DNA of 64,000 nt, from assembly GCF_004345265.1 (NCBI RefSeq), contig NZ_SLUM01000005.1, positions 62,001 through 126,000 on the forward strand, given 5' to 3'. A program made the translations under genes and the position numbers. This document shows, piece after piece, positions 44,793 through 53,245 of this stretch; the stretch's first letter is position 1, and each line of letters starts with the position of its first letter. The notes under the pieces are model-generated. The model searched no databases. It was not told where the DNA came from and saw only the letters and a program-made list of their open reading frames with translations. This stretch comes from Allofournierella massiliensis (GTDB taxonomy: Bacteria > Bacillota > Clostridia > Oscillospirales > Ruminococcaceae).

Positions 44793-45319
44793 GCCGCTAA
44801 ATTATCGTTTATCTCTTCGTTTAATGCTATTTTCCTATCAAGCATCCTTAGCGTAGAACCTATCTTCTTCTGTGTTTCCAGCTCTGGAAGGTCGAGTTCA
44901 ATATCCTCTATGTCAGATGGTTTGATGGAAGGATAGGTTGATGTACTTTGCTCTGCTATTGCTTGAAGAGACTCAATGACCGAAGACTGCGTGAGATAAT
45001 AATAAATAAAATAAGGATCCGCAATAGTGGTATCAACAGTCACAACGGTGAATCCTGTGGATACGAGAAGATTCTCGGTTCCTGCTTCAATAATTCCATA
45101 ATGCTTCTGATTTGGACGAACAGTAGAGAAAAGGATGTCTCCAACAGAAGCCTTCCGTCTCGCCCTGCTGGGGATTTTGTCCACGCCGGGATATAAGGTC
45201 TGGATTTCATCTATCCTTCCTTCGGTAATGCTACCTGTGTCCAGATAACGAATCAAAGACCATTTTTCTTTATCTGAGTAAGTATGAAGATTAGTTTTAC
45301 AACAATCACCAAGTCTCAT
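44789..45319 (-). CDS. hsdS: HsdS N-terminal half (alternative specificity cassette)
   Basis: About 176 aa, corresponding to one target recognition domain plus the central helix (MRLGDCCKTNLHTYSDKEKW ... LRMLDRKIALNEEINDNLAA). It stops right after the IR2 core, so it is a half-size subunit. It starts behind AGGAG just after the recombinase stop. If IR1 x IR2 inverts the adjacent cassette, it becomes a full-length second HsdS. Half-size HsdS proteins can dimerise and act on symmetric sites, so it may also function as it is. Confidence 0.8.
   Translation of the reverse strand: MRLGDCCKTNLHTYSDKEKWSLIRYLDTGSITEGRIDEIQTLYPGVDKIPSRARRKASVGDILFSTVRPNQKHYGIIEAGTENLLVSTGFTVVTVDTTIADPYFIYYYLTQSSVIESLQAIAEQSTSTYPSIKPSDIEDIELDLPELETQKKIGSTLRMLDRKIALNEEINDNLAA
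44798..44812 (-). repeat. hsdS inversion site IR2
   Basis: ATAAACGATAATTTA on the minus strand, at the end of the half-size hsdS. The flanking GCGGCTTAGAG and about 45 bp beyond it are also shared with IR3. Confidence 0.85.
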
Positions 45320-45329
45320 CTTTTTACTC

Positions 45330-46316
45330 CTATCCAATATATTTTCTATGTGCCAGCTTCACATTCTGTTGTTTCACCATTGCATAGTGCATGGTGGTGT
45401 CGATTTTCTGATGCCCTAAGAGCTGCTGGACTTGCTCTATGGGCATTCCTTTGTCTATGGCAGTAGTAGCCAGTGTCCGCCTGAACTTGTGAGGGTGAAC
45501 CTTCGGGATATTCAGACGCTTTCCCAGCTCCCGAAGACGTGTCTCCACACCGCCGATCATCAGCCGGTCAAACGGGGCTTTTAGCGAAACGAACAATGCG
45601 GGATTTTCATCTGTTCTGCCCTCAAGATAGTTTTGAAGGTGGATCTTCGTCCTTGCATCGAAGTAGACCAGTCGTTCTTTATTGCCTTTGCCGACAACAA
45701 CGCATTCGCGTTCGTTGAAGTTGATGTCTTCGCGGTTTAGCGTGACCAGCTCACCAACACGCATTCCAGAGGAAGACAGAAGATCAATCATCGCCAAGTC
45801 TCGTGCCGTTTTGCAGTTGTCACGCATCAGCTCTAATGCTTCATCGGTGTAGGTGTCCTTGACCACCTTTGCAGTCTTGACTTTATGAATCCGGCGTACC
45901 GGACTTTTCACAATGAAATCCTCATCTTCAAGCCATGAGAAGAAGCTGGACAGGATCCGGCGGATGTTGTCTATGGTCACTTTGCTCGACCTTCGCTGAA
46001 TTTGATAGCTTGTCAGATAGCGGCGCAAATCATCTGTGGTGATCTGTTGTACAGCCTTTCCGACTCCGGCAATCAGAGCCTCAATCGTCTTCCGGTAGTA
46101 GCTCAGGGTTTTCTCCGAACAGCCTTCGATCCGCTTTGCCGTGATAAATGCTTCGACTGCATCCGTCTCTTCTGCTGCTGGAATTGCGCTGCCATCATAG
46201 GTGATCGTTGCCCCTTCCAATGTCTCAGCCATTGCATCCCGAAGGTGCATGAGCTGTTCGTTGTTGAGATACGGCAGCATTTTTCGCTGTATCTCCGTGA
46301 TAAGTTGTTCTGTCAT
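45330..46316 (-). CDS. Tyrosine recombinase of the hsdS inversion system
   Basis: A 328-aa XerC/D-like recombinase. An N-terminal SAM-like core-binding domain (about 60-145) precedes a catalytic domain with Arg in SSGMRVGELVTLN, HPHKFRRTLATTAID (H-x-x-R), LLGHQKIDTTMHYA (His, then nucleophilic Tyr). It lies between two specificity cassettes flanked by matching inverted repeats, the layout of phase-variable type I systems such as those of Streptococcus and Bacteroides. It should catalyse inversion at IR1-IR4. The start follows GAAAGGAG. Confidence 0.92.
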   Translation of the reverse strand: MTEQLITEIQRKMLPYLNNEQLMHLRDAMAETLEGATITYDGSAIPAAEETDAVEAFITAKRIEGCSEKTLSYYRKTIEALIAGVGKAVQQITTDDLRRYLTSYQIQRRSSKVTIDNIRRILSSFFSWLEDEDFIVKSPVRRIHKVKTAKVVKDTYTDEALELMRDNCKTARDLAMIDLLSSSGMRVGELVTLNREDINFNERECVVVGKGNKERLVYFDARTKIHLQNYLEGRTDENPALFVSLKAPFDRLMIGGVETRLRELGKRLNIPKVHPHKFRRTLATTAIDKGMPIEQVQQLLGHQKIDTTMHYAMVKQQNVKLAHRKYIG

Positions 46317-46370
46317 TGTCGTGTCTCCTTTCGAGGTAAGAGAACGACATTCAGTGGCAGTCCCTTTTGT

Positions 46371-46395
46371 AAAACTCTCGCCACTGGTGAGAGTT
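46371..46395 (-). terminator. Weak terminator after hsdS
   Basis: On the minus strand AACTCTCACC and GGCGAGAGTT form a 10-bp stem with a 3-nt loop, followed by TTTTACAAAA. It could separate hsdS expression from the recombinase gene. Confidence 0.55.
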
Positions 46396-46404
46396 ATTCA
46401 GACG

Positions 46405-46419
46405 GTAAACGATAATTTA
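46405..46419 (+). repeat. hsdS inversion site IR3
   Basis: GTAAACGATAATTTA, followed by GCGGCTTAGAG as next to IR2. It lies just after the stop of the expressed hsdS; orientation +. Confidence 0.85.
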
Positions 46420-46424
46420 GCGGC

Positions 46425-47564
46425 TTAGAGCAGGACGGAAGAGACATCGATCTCGCCGGACATCAGCTTTGGAAGAATGGTATCTCGTAAATTGGCTAAA
46501 TCTGTGTTCTCGACACAATTATTATGAATCATGCCAAGGATAGACGCGCCGACAGCATTGAATGCTGTTAATGACTCGTTATCCGGTATAGAAACGGAAA
46601 GAGGCTCAAGCAACGATACATAGAGGTTCTTTTGAACACTTCCCACAGCCATATCAGGAAACTCTCGCTGCTTGCTTTTGAGAAAGCAGTATATGAAAGC
46701 AAGCATATTTGTGTCATGAGGTGCAATGTTGATGACAGCCCTATTGCCACACATATAGTCTGCGATGATACCGAGCCTTCCGATTGTGCCTGATTTGCTT
46801 ATTGCTATTGTATTTGGTTCGAAAAGCAATGCGCTCTTCTTAGCACTTTCAAATCCTGCTTTGGTCAATGTCCTACTTGTTTCTATTATGAAGGATTCGT
46901 TGATGTCAACGGCACGAAGCCATTTTACTTCTCCATCAAAATACTCTGGATGAGTTTGTGGCGGATTGACATAGCCTTCTTGAAAATCACAGAGATTGGA
47001 AAGAGTGTACTCTTTCAAGCAAGGAGATGCCGTTGCCATGTTCTCATATAGTGAGAACAACTGCTGCTGTAAATTATCGTTTATCTTCTTATTGACAGCA
47101 ATCCGATCATCAATGCTTCTTAGCAACTTGCCAATACGAAGTTGAGTCTCGTAATTGAAGCACGGAACCTTGTATTGCATAATCGCGGTTTTATCGCCTC
47201 TTGGCATCTTTGTCCCTTTGGACGTAGCAGAAGCATAGTTGAAAAACGCATCATTAGCTAAGATGTAGTACAAAAAAGTCGAATCACACCCGCGATCTGC
47301 TCTGAAAACGAGAACATCATTTGAACACCCACCATCGTCATCCGCCATCCAGATTTTCTTGAAATAGGGGCGGATATTGGAAACTAATATATCGTCTTTT
47401 ATATACTGCTGGGTATATTGGGCAGAAGGTAAAGCTCCTGCATCGACAATACCTCCCTTGTTTGGCATCATATTCTCAGTGGAAACATAGTTTCGTTTAG
47501 ACAGAGTATCAACCGAAACTTTTCCTTTAGCGTAGGAACACAGAGAGCTAAGTTCAGATGTCAT
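46425..47564 (-). CDS. hsdS: Type I specificity subunit HsdS (expressed copy)
   Basis: About 379 aa with two target recognition domains. The first (about 1-140) is followed by a central helix ending NKKINDNLQQQ, where IR4 lies. The second (about 190-340) is followed by the closing helix and LMSGEIDVSSVLL. It sets the two half-sites of the recognition sequence for HsdM and HsdR. The ATG at 47564 overlaps the hsdM stop (ATGACATCTGA). The second domain lies exactly between IR4 and IR3, so inversion can replace it. Confidence 0.93.
   Translation of the reverse strand: MTSELSSLCSYAKGKVSVDTLSKRNYVSTENMMPNKGGIVDAGALPSAQYTQQYIKDDILVSNIRPYFKKIWMADDDGGCSNDVLVFRADRGCDSTFLYYILANDAFFNYASATSKGTKMPRGDKTAIMQYKVPCFNYETQLRIGKLLRSIDDRIAVNKKINDNLQQQLFSLYENMATASPCLKEYTLSNLCDFQEGYVNPPQTHPEYFDGEVKWLRAVDINESFIIETSRTLTKAGFESAKKSALLFEPNTIAISKSGTIGRLGIIADYMCGNRAVINIAPHDTNMLAFIYCFLKSKQREFPDMAVGSVQKNLYVSLLEPLSVSIPDNESLTAFNAVGASILGMIHNNCVENTDLANLRDTILPKLMSGEIDVSSVLL
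47070..47084 (-). repeat. hsdS inversion site IR4
   Basis: ATAAACGATAATTTA on the minus strand, inside hsdS and encoding INDNL at the junction between the first and second recognition halves. Confidence 0.85.
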
Positions 47565-49056
47565 ATCCAATCGCCCCCAGTCGTTCTTTGATCTGTGCCT
47601 CAAGCTCATGAGACTTGGTGAAAAGTTCAGACAGTTCAGAAGTCAGACGTCCCATTTTCTCTTCAAACGGCTCACCGTCATCTTCCTGTTCCTCAATGCC
47701 AACATAGCGTCCCGGAGTAAGAATGTAATCCTGCTTTGCAATGTCCTGCGTAGTAACAACCGCGCAGAACCCTTTTTCATCTTCAAGCGTTCCATCAACG
47801 AAGGCATTGTATGTGTCAGCAATTTTCTTGATGTCTTCATCCGTCAGTTCGCGCAGCTTCCGCGTGACCATAGTACCGAGCTTCCGTGCATCGATGAATA
47901 GCGTCTTGCCTTTCTGTTTCTTGTTCTTTGCAAGGAACCAGAGCGATACCGGAATCTGCGTTGTGTAGAAGAGCTGCGTCGGCATTGCGACGATACAGTC
48001 CACAAGGTCAGCGTTGATAATGTTTTTGCGAATTTCGCCTTCACCGCCAGACTGCGAGGAAAGCGAACCATTTGCAAGCACCATACCGATACGCCCATTC
48101 GGGGCGAGATGCCAGATCATGTGCTGCAACCACGCGAAGTTTGCATTTCCAGCAGGAGGCGTACCATACTGCCAACGGACATCATCAACGAGTTTATCCG
48201 CACCCCAGCCGGAGAGATTGAAGGGAGGATTCGCCATAATGAAGTCTGCCTTGAGTTGAGGGTGGCAGTCGTTAAAGAACGTGTCCGCATTAAACTTGCC
48301 GAGGTCGGCTTCAATACCGCGAATGGCAAGATTCATCTGCGCCATCTTCCATGTGGTCGGGTTGGAGTCCTGACCAAAAACGGAAATCTTGTTGATGTTG
48401 CCGCCGTGATTTTCGATGAACTTTGCGGACTGAACGAACATACCGCCAGAGCCGCAGCACGGGTCATAAACACGTCCATTAAACGGCTGCAATACTTCAA
48501 CAAGGGTACGCACGACACAAGAGGGAGTATAGAACTCACCGGCAAGTTTGCCTTCCTGTTCAGCAAACTTGGAGAGACAGTATTCGTATGTACGACCGAG
48601 AATGTCCTTGCTGCTCCCATGCTCGATCATCTGAATGTTGGTGAAGAGATCAACCACTTCACCAAGACGCCGCTTGTCCAGCTCCGGACGGGCGAAGTTC
48701 TTAGGCAGAATATCTTTGAGGCGCTTGTTTTCTTTCTCAATACTGCGCATTGCATCATCAATTACCGTGCCAATTTCCGGCGTGTGAGCGGCAGCAGCAA
48801 TCGCACTCCATCGTGCATTCTCAGGGACAAAGAATATGTTTTCGGCAGTGTATTCGTCCTGATCCTCTTCAAATCCATCGCCTTCTTCAACCAGTTCCTT
48901 GTACTTTGCCTCGAAGCGATCAGAAATGTATTTCAAGAAAATCAATCCGAGAACGACGGACTTGTATTCGGATGCGTCGATGTTTCCGCGCAGGACGCAA
49001 GCCGCGTCCCAGATTTGTTTTTCAAAGCCGATATTGCTTGTGTTATTCTCAGCCAT
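47554..49056 (-). CDS. hsdM: Type I DNA methyltransferase subunit HsdM
   Basis: About 500 aa. An N-terminal helical domain (FEKQIWDAACVLRGNIDASEYK) precedes SAM motif I (VYDPCCGSGGMFVQSA) and catalytic NPPF (FIMANPPFNLSGWG), which marks N6-adenine methylation. ATG at MAENNT was chosen over the upstream TTG because TTGGAGG lies 8 nt before it. It forms M2S with HsdS, with a further R2 for cleavage. The gene follows a small XRE regulator and overlaps hsdS. Confidence 0.95.
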   Translation of the reverse strand: MAENNTSNIGFEKQIWDAACVLRGNIDASEYKSVVLGLIFLKYISDRFEAKYKELVEEGDGFEEDQDEYTAENIFFVPENARWSAIAAAAHTPEIGTVIDDAMRSIEKENKRLKDILPKNFARPELDKRRLGEVVDLFTNIQMIEHGSSKDILGRTYEYCLSKFAEQEGKLAGEFYTPSCVVRTLVEVLQPFNGRVYDPCCGSGGMFVQSAKFIENHGGNINKISVFGQDSNPTTWKMAQMNLAIRGIEADLGKFNADTFFNDCHPQLKADFIMANPPFNLSGWGADKLVDDVRWQYGTPPAGNANFAWLQHMIWHLAPNGRIGMVLANGSLSSQSGGEGEIRKNIINADLVDCIVAMPTQLFYTTQIPVSLWFLAKNKKQKGKTLFIDARKLGTMVTRKLRELTDEDIKKIADTYNAFVDGTLEDEKGFCAVVTTQDIAKQDYILTPGRYVGIEEQEDDGEPFEEKMGRLTSELSELFTKSHELEAQIKERLGAIGYDI

Positions 49057-49125
49057 TTCAGCAACCTCCAAAGTTATAGTTTCACACTTACTATTCTACA
49101 AAAAGAGCTGTACGAAAAACCGGAC

Positions 49126-49338
49126 TCAGTTCTTGTCCGTTCGCACAGCCTCACATATATCTCCGATGTCACAGTTCAAGTAATCACAAATGCGCAGCAA
49201 AATAGAGAGGGACACTTCTTCCCCCTTATTCAGTTTTGTCCATGTCCCGGCAGACAGCCCCACTTCATGTCGTAGAGAAGCCTTCTTTATGTCGCGTTCC
49301 AGAAGAAGCATCCATAGTTTCTTATAGCTTATGCGCAC
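49126..49338 (-). CDS. Small XRE-type regulator upstream of hsdM
   Basis: About 70 aa; a minimal Cro-like HTH (SYKKLWMLLLERDIKKASLRHEV, LSAGTWTKLNKGEEVSLSILLRIC, DYLNCDIGDICEAV). GTG at MRISYKKL fits the family start and GAAAGGA spacing; ATG 49347 is an alternative. As the first gene of the hsdM operon it could act like the control proteins that delay restriction after entry into a new host. Its own promoter lies at 49383-49411. Confidence 0.85.
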   Translation of the reverse strand: MRISYKKLWMLLLERDIKKASLRHEVGLSAGTWTKLNKGEEVSLSILLRICDYLNCDIGDICEAVRTDKN

Positions 49339-49382
49339 GGCAACCATCCTTTCGCTTGCTTGCATTCAACACCGCTTATAAT

Positions 49383-49411
49383 ATTATACTGGATTTCATT
49401 CTCAAAAGCAA
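49383..49411 (-). promoter_or_regulatory. Promoter of the xre-hsdM-hsdS operon
   Basis: On the minus strand TTGCTT, a 17-bp spacer and a perfect TATAAT, about 45 bp before the start of the small XRE gene. Confidence 0.7.
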
Positions 49412-49469
49412 TCCGTTGATGCAGAAATTAAAGAAAAAGTTTCAACTTCTCGAACCTTCTCTCAAGGAT

Positions 49470-49503
49470 GCAGGGCATCTCCGGTCAACAGGAGATGCCC
49501 TGC
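49470..49503. terminator. Hairpin between relaxase and restriction operon
   Basis: GCAGGGCATCTCC and GGAGATGCCCTGC pair perfectly (13 bp, 8-nt loop), followed by TTTTG on the + strand. It ends the relaxase operon or insulates the island promoter. Confidence 0.75.
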
Positions 49504-49514
49504 TTTTGAAAGGA

Positions 49515-50879
49515 CTATTCGCGCTGTGTGCTGCGCAGATGATCACGGTCATGGTCAGCAGAAGGAGCGAGAAACGTATCAACATTAGACTTGATCGTCT
49601 CTATTTGCTTTACTTCTTTTTTGAGCTTCGCACGTTCATCATAGAGCCGCTGTTGCTCATCAAGAAGTCGCTGCTGTTCCGCTTGCAGTGTCTTCATGCT
49701 CGGCAGTTTTTCATCGCCCTGCATAACAAGAAGCGTACTCCGTGCCGCCTCAAAGATCACAAGTTCTGCCTCATGCTTTGCTTTGAAACCCGGCTTATCT
49801 TTTGCCTTCTGGAATGCGTCATATACGGGCTTGAGCCGCTGGTAGTTGGAGATGTTTTTGATAAGCGGTTGGACTTCCCGCAGTCGCGCTTCGACGCCTT
49901 TCAGTTCCTTGCCGGTGCGGGCATAGGAGATGTGAACGTCCTCGACCTTCTTTTCAAGATCGGCGTATTGGAGCAAGTTGTTTTCCGTGAGATAGTTGAG
50001 TGTCCGTGCCGCTTCCTTGAGGATCGTGAGCTTGGCTTTATACTCATAGCCCTTGCTGTCGATAAGTCTGATCCGCTCCTGAATATCTCCGATGAGAGAG
50101 ATGCCCTTCGGCACGGTCTGCCTCCGGTTTCTGCGCGGCGTCCGTCCGGCAATCCGCTCCTTGATGCGTTCCTCGGTGTAGTTCTCTCCGATGGTTTTAG
50201 ACCGGGTAAACCGCTCCTGTCCTTCAGCGCGAAAGGAGATATATTTGCCGGTCTTGATTTCATAACCAGCTTCCTGCATGAGCCGCAGAAAATCATCGTA
50301 ATCCTTCGCTGTAATGACAAGCCGGTCGATGGTCTGCTTGAGTTTCTGCTTCCAGCTCGTGCCGCGTTTGGCTTCGGTGTACTCCTTGTAGCCCATGCCT
50401 TTGTTCTGAGAGGGAGGGATAACAGAGAGACCGTTTTCCTTACAGAGCCGGTCGCTGACCTCGCGCATATCATAGTAAATCCGCTTGTAGCTATTGTATG
50501 CGTGGTAGTCCACAAAGTCAACCGCATTGAAAATCAGATGGTTATGAACATGGTCTTTGTCAATGTGAGTGGTCAGCACATACTCATATTTTCCTCCGAG
50601 GATTTCGTCTGCAAACTGCTTGCCGATCTCGTGGGCAAGCTCCGGTGTGACCTCTCCAATTTCAAAGGACTGGATCACATGACGGGCTATGATCCTGACC
50701 GGATTCATCCCTTTTTGCTCGGCTATTTTCCGCGTCCACTCAAATTCCCGCGCTGCGGTCTCGCTGGCACAGCCGTAGGACGAGACCAGCAGCTTCTCAT
50801 CGGTCTTTTCGGGATTCAGAATGTACGCGATTGCCTTGCTCAAAGTTCCTCGGATTGCTTTGATTTTAGTAACTGCCAT
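49515..50879 (-). CDS. MobP/VirD2-type relaxase of the ICE
   Basis: A 454-aa relaxase. The N-terminus AVTKIKAIRGTLSKAIAYIL carries the catalytic Tyr region. The HUH-type motif THIDKDHVHNHLIFN (about 106-120) supplies the metal-binding His residues. The second half is coiled coil (LQAEQQRLLDEQQRLYDERA). Its sequence is clearly different from the first relaxase at 5014 and matches Tn1549/CTn-type relaxases that work with the VirD4 gene upstream in the window. It overlaps mobC by 40 nt. Confidence 0.93.
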   Translation of the reverse strand: MAVTKIKAIRGTLSKAIAYILNPEKTDEKLLVSSYGCASETAAREFEWTRKIAEQKGMNPVRIIARHVIQSFEIGEVTPELAHEIGKQFADEILGGKYEYVLTTHIDKDHVHNHLIFNAVDFVDYHAYNSYKRIYYDMREVSDRLCKENGLSVIPPSQNKGMGYKEYTEAKRGTSWKQKLKQTIDRLVITAKDYDDFLRLMQEAGYEIKTGKYISFRAEGQERFTRSKTIGENYTEERIKERIAGRTPRRNRRQTVPKGISLIGDIQERIRLIDSKGYEYKAKLTILKEAARTLNYLTENNLLQYADLEKKVEDVHISYARTGKELKGVEARLREVQPLIKNISNYQRLKPVYDAFQKAKDKPGFKAKHEAELVIFEAARSTLLVMQGDEKLPSMKTLQAEQQRLLDEQQRLYDERAKLKKEVKQIETIKSNVDTFLAPSADHDRDHLRSTQRE

Positions 50880-51169
50880 ACCGCGTCCATCTTTTCTTTC
50901 AGCTCGTCAATATCGTCCTGATAGAATCGTCCCGTCGAGTTGATCCTGCGGCAGACGGTATTGATGTTCACGCCGATCTTGTTGACTTCGGCGGCGAGCT
51001 TTTTCTGCTCTGTGTAGTCCACAACGATGATGTAGCCGTCGATCAGCATCTTCCTTGCATACGCACCGAAGTTCTCCGTGCCGATCATCTCCATCTTCTT
51101 TGCAATCGTCCGTTCTTCCTGTGGTGTCAGCCAAATCTTCTTCTGAATGTCTCGTGTTCTTCGTACCAT
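50840..51169 (-). CDS. mobC: MobC-like relaxosome accessory protein
   Basis: A 109-aa protein with a ribbon-helix-helix N-terminus (KKIWLTPQEERTIAKKMEMIG) and the MobC hallmark AAEVNKIGVNINTVCRRINSTG. It should bind the adjacent oriT and recruit the relaxase. The ATG was set by GGAGGG at good spacing. The strongly structured oriT-like DNA lies just upstream. Confidence 0.9.
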   Translation of the reverse strand: MVRRTRDIQKKIWLTPQEERTIAKKMEMIGTENFGAYARKMLIDGYIIVVDYTEQKKLAAEVNKIGVNINTVCRRINSTGRFYQDDIDELKEKMDAVWQLLKSKQSEEL

Positions 51170-51201
51170 GCTGCGCCCTCCGTCGTAATGATTAGAAGGG
51201 T

Positions 51202-51292
51202 TTGGGACTATCCCAACAAGCAAAAATCTGATGTTAAGGGCAGGGTCTCCTTAACTGATTTTTCTCCGGTGGGTACTCACCGGATTTGCTTG
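51202..51292. other. Candidate oriT of the ICE
   Basis: Four dyads in 91 bp: TTGGGA/TCCCAA (51202-51207 / 51211-51216), CAAGCAAA/TTTGCTTG (51217-51224 / 51285-51292), GTTAAGG/CCTTAAC (51233-51239 / 51249-51255) and an 18-nt near-palindrome centred on GTAC (51266-51283). It lies directly upstream of mobC and the relaxase, where oriT is expected. The nick position is not known. Confidence 0.6.
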
Positions 51293-51341
51293 CTAATCTC
51301 CCAAAATCGTATTCCCCGAAGATTCCTCCGTGAAATGTCCC

Positions 51342-51384
51342 TTCACTTTACAACGGACACAATAAGAGCGTTTGTTGAGTACCG
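51342..51384 (-). repeat. Long dispersed repeat, left copy
   Basis: An 18-bp arm (51342-51359) and a 15-bp arm (51370-51384) flank 10 variable bases. The same two arms occur in inverted orientation at 63522-63564, also 10 bases apart. The identity is exact in both arms. Confidence 0.8.
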
Positions 51385-51405
51385 GATTTCAAAAAAGTCA
51401 AAAAA

Positions 51406-52065
51406 TCATTGGATTTCCCATGTGAAAGCCACGGTGTCCGACACGTCAATATCGTCCGGCTCGATCTCCGGCGCAGAGCATTTACTCATCGCCATAAGAG
51501 GCTGAATGCAGTCTTCAACCTCGTAGCTCGTTCTGGAATACACATTGAGTTCGCCCCAGTTGTAGTCGATGTTGAGCAACTGCCCAAGCGTACTGCCTGA
51601 TGCTTTGCAAAGAATCTCCGCCTTCGCTCTGGCGTTCTCCGTCGCGCTGATCAGCAGCTTTTCGCTGACCGCTGATGGGTTTCTTACAGTGAATGCGATA
51701 CTGAGTTCCGGCTTTGCACCGCAATCCGCAATCGCAGAAATGACCTTTGCAAGCTGCTTGCTGTCAAAGTCAAAGGCAAGTTTCAAGCGATAGCTGCAAG
51801 CATATCCGGCAAACTCTCGCTTGTAATTTCCTTGCCGATCCTTGACATTCTCGTACCTTGTCTGGACATCAAAGCTCGTGGTTTTCAGGTCTTCCTTGCG
51901 ATACCCAACGCGGACTGCGGCACCTTGCAGTCTTTCGATTCTCTCGGTAGCTTCCGACATTGCACGGTCATAGGTTTTAGATAAGGTTTCAATGTTCAAG
52001 GAGAGGATGATGTAATCCGGTCTTGCGGAGACATTGCCTGTCCCTTTTACGGTGATCGTTCTCAT
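51406..52065 (-). CDS. SIMPL (DUF541) domain protein
   Basis: A 219-aa SIMPL/DUF541 protein. It starts RTITVKGTGNVSARPDYIILSLNIE and has the repeated strand-helix pattern of the family (ARAKAEILCKASGSTLGQLLNID). Bacterial SIMPL proteins are often secreted, but no signal peptide is present here, so it is probably cytoplasmic. Function unknown. It overlaps the VWA gene by 4 nt and ends next to the dispersed repeat and oriT region. Confidence 0.85.
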   Translation of the reverse strand: MRTITVKGTGNVSARPDYIILSLNIETLSKTYDRAMSEATERIERLQGAAVRVGYRKEDLKTTSFDVQTRYENVKDRQGNYKREFAGYACSYRLKLAFDFDSKQLAKVISAIADCGAKPELSIAFTVRNPSAVSEKLLISATENARAKAEILCKASGSTLGQLLNIDYNWGELNVYSRTSYEVEDCIQPLMAMSKCSAPEIEPDDIDVSDTVAFTWEIQ

Positions 52066-52721
52066 TGCTTTCTCCCGTCCTTTCTGGAATTAAAGTCCTC
52101 ATCAATACGCTTTTTCCAATTCGTACCCAGTGGTACGCTGCAACGGACAGCAGAAACCGCTTCGCTCAGAACCTCATAGTTGAGCTGCGTTCCCTTATGG
52201 TCAGAGTGATAATTGACCGCTCGGTCTGCTCCAATACCGAAGTGCTTTGCCGTTTCAACTGCGTCAATATTTGCGCCGAGGAATAGAAACTCCCAGCCGT
52301 ACTTTTCCTTCTGCCGCTCGATCATTTTCTTAACTGTCTCGCTGTCATAACGGCGGCTTGCATTCTCCATGCCGTCCGTTGTGATGACGAACAGCGTATG
52401 TTCAGGGACATCCTCATTTCTTGCGTACTTGTGGACATTCCCAATGTGATGAATTGCTCCGCCGATAGCATCCAGAAGGGCAGTACATCCGCGAACGGAA
52501 TAGTCCCTGTCGGTCATCGGCTCCACCTTCTGAACCGGCACACGGTCATGGATAACCTCGCTCACGTTGTCAAAGAGAACGGTAGAGATCAATGCCTCGC
52601 CATTCTCTTTTTTCTGCTTTTCAATCATGGAGTTGAATCCTCCGATGGTGTCTGTTTCCAGTCCGCTCATAGAGCCGCTGCGATCAAGGATGAATACGAT
52701 CTCCGTCATGTTCTTTCTCAT
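52062..52721 (-). CDS. VWA domain protein
   Basis: A 219-aa von Willebrand A domain. The MIDAS motif is DRSGSMSG (about 10-17), with the later TTDGMENAS and the Thr in RGCTALLDAIGG. Cytoplasmic, no signal. Such proteins usually act as metal-dependent assembly factors. ATG at MRKNMTEIV follows GGAGGTAC. It is coupled to the SIMPL gene; the pairing is noteworthy but its role is not known. Confidence 0.88.
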   Translation of the reverse strand: MRKNMTEIVFILDRSGSMSGLETDTIGGFNSMIEKQKKENGEALISTVLFDNVSEVIHDRVPVQKVEPMTDRDYSVRGCTALLDAIGGAIHHIGNVHKYARNEDVPEHTLFVITTDGMENASRRYDSETVKKMIERQKEKYGWEFLFLGANIDAVETAKHFGIGADRAVNYHSDHKGTQLNYEVLSEAVSAVRCSVPLGTNWKKRIDEDFNSRKDGRKQ

Positions 52722-52822
52722 GTTTTGTACCTCCGTATATAAAAAAATGACTGCTTGGTGTCTCACCTTACAGTCATATTGTACTTCGGTATTCACTTCA
52801 TTTGGTCGCATGGCAAGCGACA

Positions 52823-53245
52823 TTATTCTAAGGATAAGAACAGCTCTCCGTCAATGCTTAGGATGTCATCCATCGGAATCCTCGTGCCGTCCTGCATGGT
52901 AATTAGGCGCTCAAAGTCATCAACCTTTATGACTGCGCCGGTTGCAGTTACATACGCACCGCCAGCTTTGCGCTCATCAGGTTTGAAGTAGGTTATTTCA
53001 ACCTCCGGCTCTTCATCAAGGGCATCCATGAGAAGCTGATACCTCATGTTCAAAGCGGTCAAGGCTCCCTCATCAAGCTCAATCCTTTCGTCGGTCAGAC
53101 GTCCGGTTTCCTTGATTGCAGAATCATAGCCGGTGAGGGCGGCAAAGGGTGCAAACTGCGCTGCACGATCTGACATCGGCATTTGTGGTCGCGTTTTGGA
53201 AACGTGATGAGGAAGTCCCATGATCTTGTCGTATTTTCCGTTCAC
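52823..53245 (-). CDS. YolD-like protein
   Basis: A 140-aa YolD family protein with the family start MGLPHHVSKTRPQMPMSDRAAQFAPFAALTGYD in pieces. YolD proteins accompany Y-family polymerases and are thought to work with them or regulate them, like UmuD. Here it overlaps the polymerase stop by 4 nt, the usual gene pair. Confidence 0.88.
   Translation of the reverse strand: MNGKYDKIMGLPHHVSKTRPQMPMSDRAAQFAPFAALTGYDSAIKETGRLTDERIELDEGALTALNMRYQLLMDALDEEPEVEITYFKPDERKAGGAYVTATGAVIKVDDFERLITMQDGTRIPMDDILSIDGELFLSLE

Noticed and set aside
45330-46316. Recombinase as the integrase of the whole ICE
   Set aside because: It lies inside the hsdS cassette between matching inverted repeats and has no excisionase or element end beside it; specificity inversion explains it better.
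48109-50921. Two long + strand frames (388 and 561 aa) opposite hsdM and the relaxase
   Set aside because: Both lie opposite well supported minus-strand genes and have no ribosome sites or domains.
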